From Spirochaetaceae bacterium (GTDB lineage Bacteria > Spirochaetota > Spirochaetia > Treponematales > Treponemataceae), in assembly GCA_017618015.1 (NCBI GenBank), contig JAFZVC010000109.1, positions 1 to 32,635 on the forward strand: DNA of 32,635 bases, in the 5' to 3' direction. Each line of letters begins with the position of its first letter. The first letter of the stretch is position 1. Positions 32,611-32,635 of this stretch are shown here, in pieces. The notes below the pieces were generated by a model. That model did not search any database. It was not told where the DNA came from and saw only the letters and a program-made list of their open reading frames with translations. The position numbers and the translations under genes were made by a program.

Positions 32611-32635
32611 TGTCTAACTTTTGGGGGTCAGTTCA
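32611..32635. repeat. IS inverted repeat, orfA side
   Basis: Reads inward as TGAACTGACCCCC, matching the other terminus. It ends exactly at the window edge. Confidence 0.85.

Larger units (their letters stand above)
31396..32635 (-). mobile_element. IS3-family insertion sequence (IS150-like), complete
   Basis: 1240 bp bounded by 25-bp terminal inverted repeats (31396-31420 and 32611-32635), 19 of 25 matching, each beginning TGAACTGACCCC when read inward. Two overlapping minus-strand frames, orfA and orfB, are linked by an A9 slippery run for -1 frameshifting. Its right end coincides with the window end, so the target duplication cannot be read; the left flank is CCC. Confidence 0.9.

Overview
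The window looks like chromosome of a host-associated spirochaete, most likely a Treponema. The evidence is moderate GC with AT-rich intergenic DNA, a P13-like spirochaetal membrane protein, secreted SH3-domain and clostripain-family (C11) proteins, an indolepyruvate ferredoxin oxidoreductase of an anaerobe, and abundant c-di-GMP turnover proteins. The genus call is inference from gene content; no rRNA is present to settle it.

Layout. Positions 1-1634 (minus) hold most of iorA, cut by the window edge. Positions 1862-11265 are a run of separately terminated minus-strand genes: a C11 peptidase lipoprotein with a long Asp/Tyr/Ser-rich insert, a small acidic secreted protein, a LURP-one-like protein, a beta-lactamase-fold serine hydrolase, a CE1-type esterase lipoprotein, and a PDZ/multi-TM/GAF/HD-GYP c-di-GMP phosphodiesterase. 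Positions 11266-11851 hold no protein gene. They contain a tRNA-Ala (CGC) whose 3' end plus terminator is duplicated about 210 bp away, around a GC-rich palindromic segment.

Positions 11852-19732 hold a P13-like protein (+), a convergent alpha/beta hydrolase plus MFS transporter operon (-), an overlapping pair of alpha/beta hydrolase and membrane S41-peptidase genes (+), and an EAL-domain protein with a degenerate GGDEF domain (+). Positions 19881-24704 (-) are an operon-like set: two overlapping ABC exporter half-transporters, then a threonine aldolase. Positions about 24720-26930 are a markedly AT-rich accessory patch with a hicAB toxin-antitoxin pair convergent with a membrane-anchored coiled-coil Mrr-like nuclease. 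Positions 26965-28325 form a MarR regulator / flavodoxin / FMN-binding lipoprotein operon with a perfect operator palindrome over the -10 box. Positions 28436-31359 encode two secreted proteins, one with an SH3 domain and one propeller-like. Positions 31396-32635 are a complete IS3-family insertion sequence whose right inverted repeat coincides with the window end.

The most notable regulatory pattern is a set of good sigma70-type promoters, all with 17-bp spacers, in which the predicted transcription start falls on or within a few bases of the ATG and no Shine-Dalgarno sequence is present. This applies to hicA, marR, the EAL gene and the HD-GYP gene, whereas neighbouring genes have strong Shine-Dalgarno sites. 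Leaderless translation of regulators and c-di-GMP enzymes is therefore a testable idea. I saw no CRISPR array, prophage or multi-gene system that I could confidently call new.
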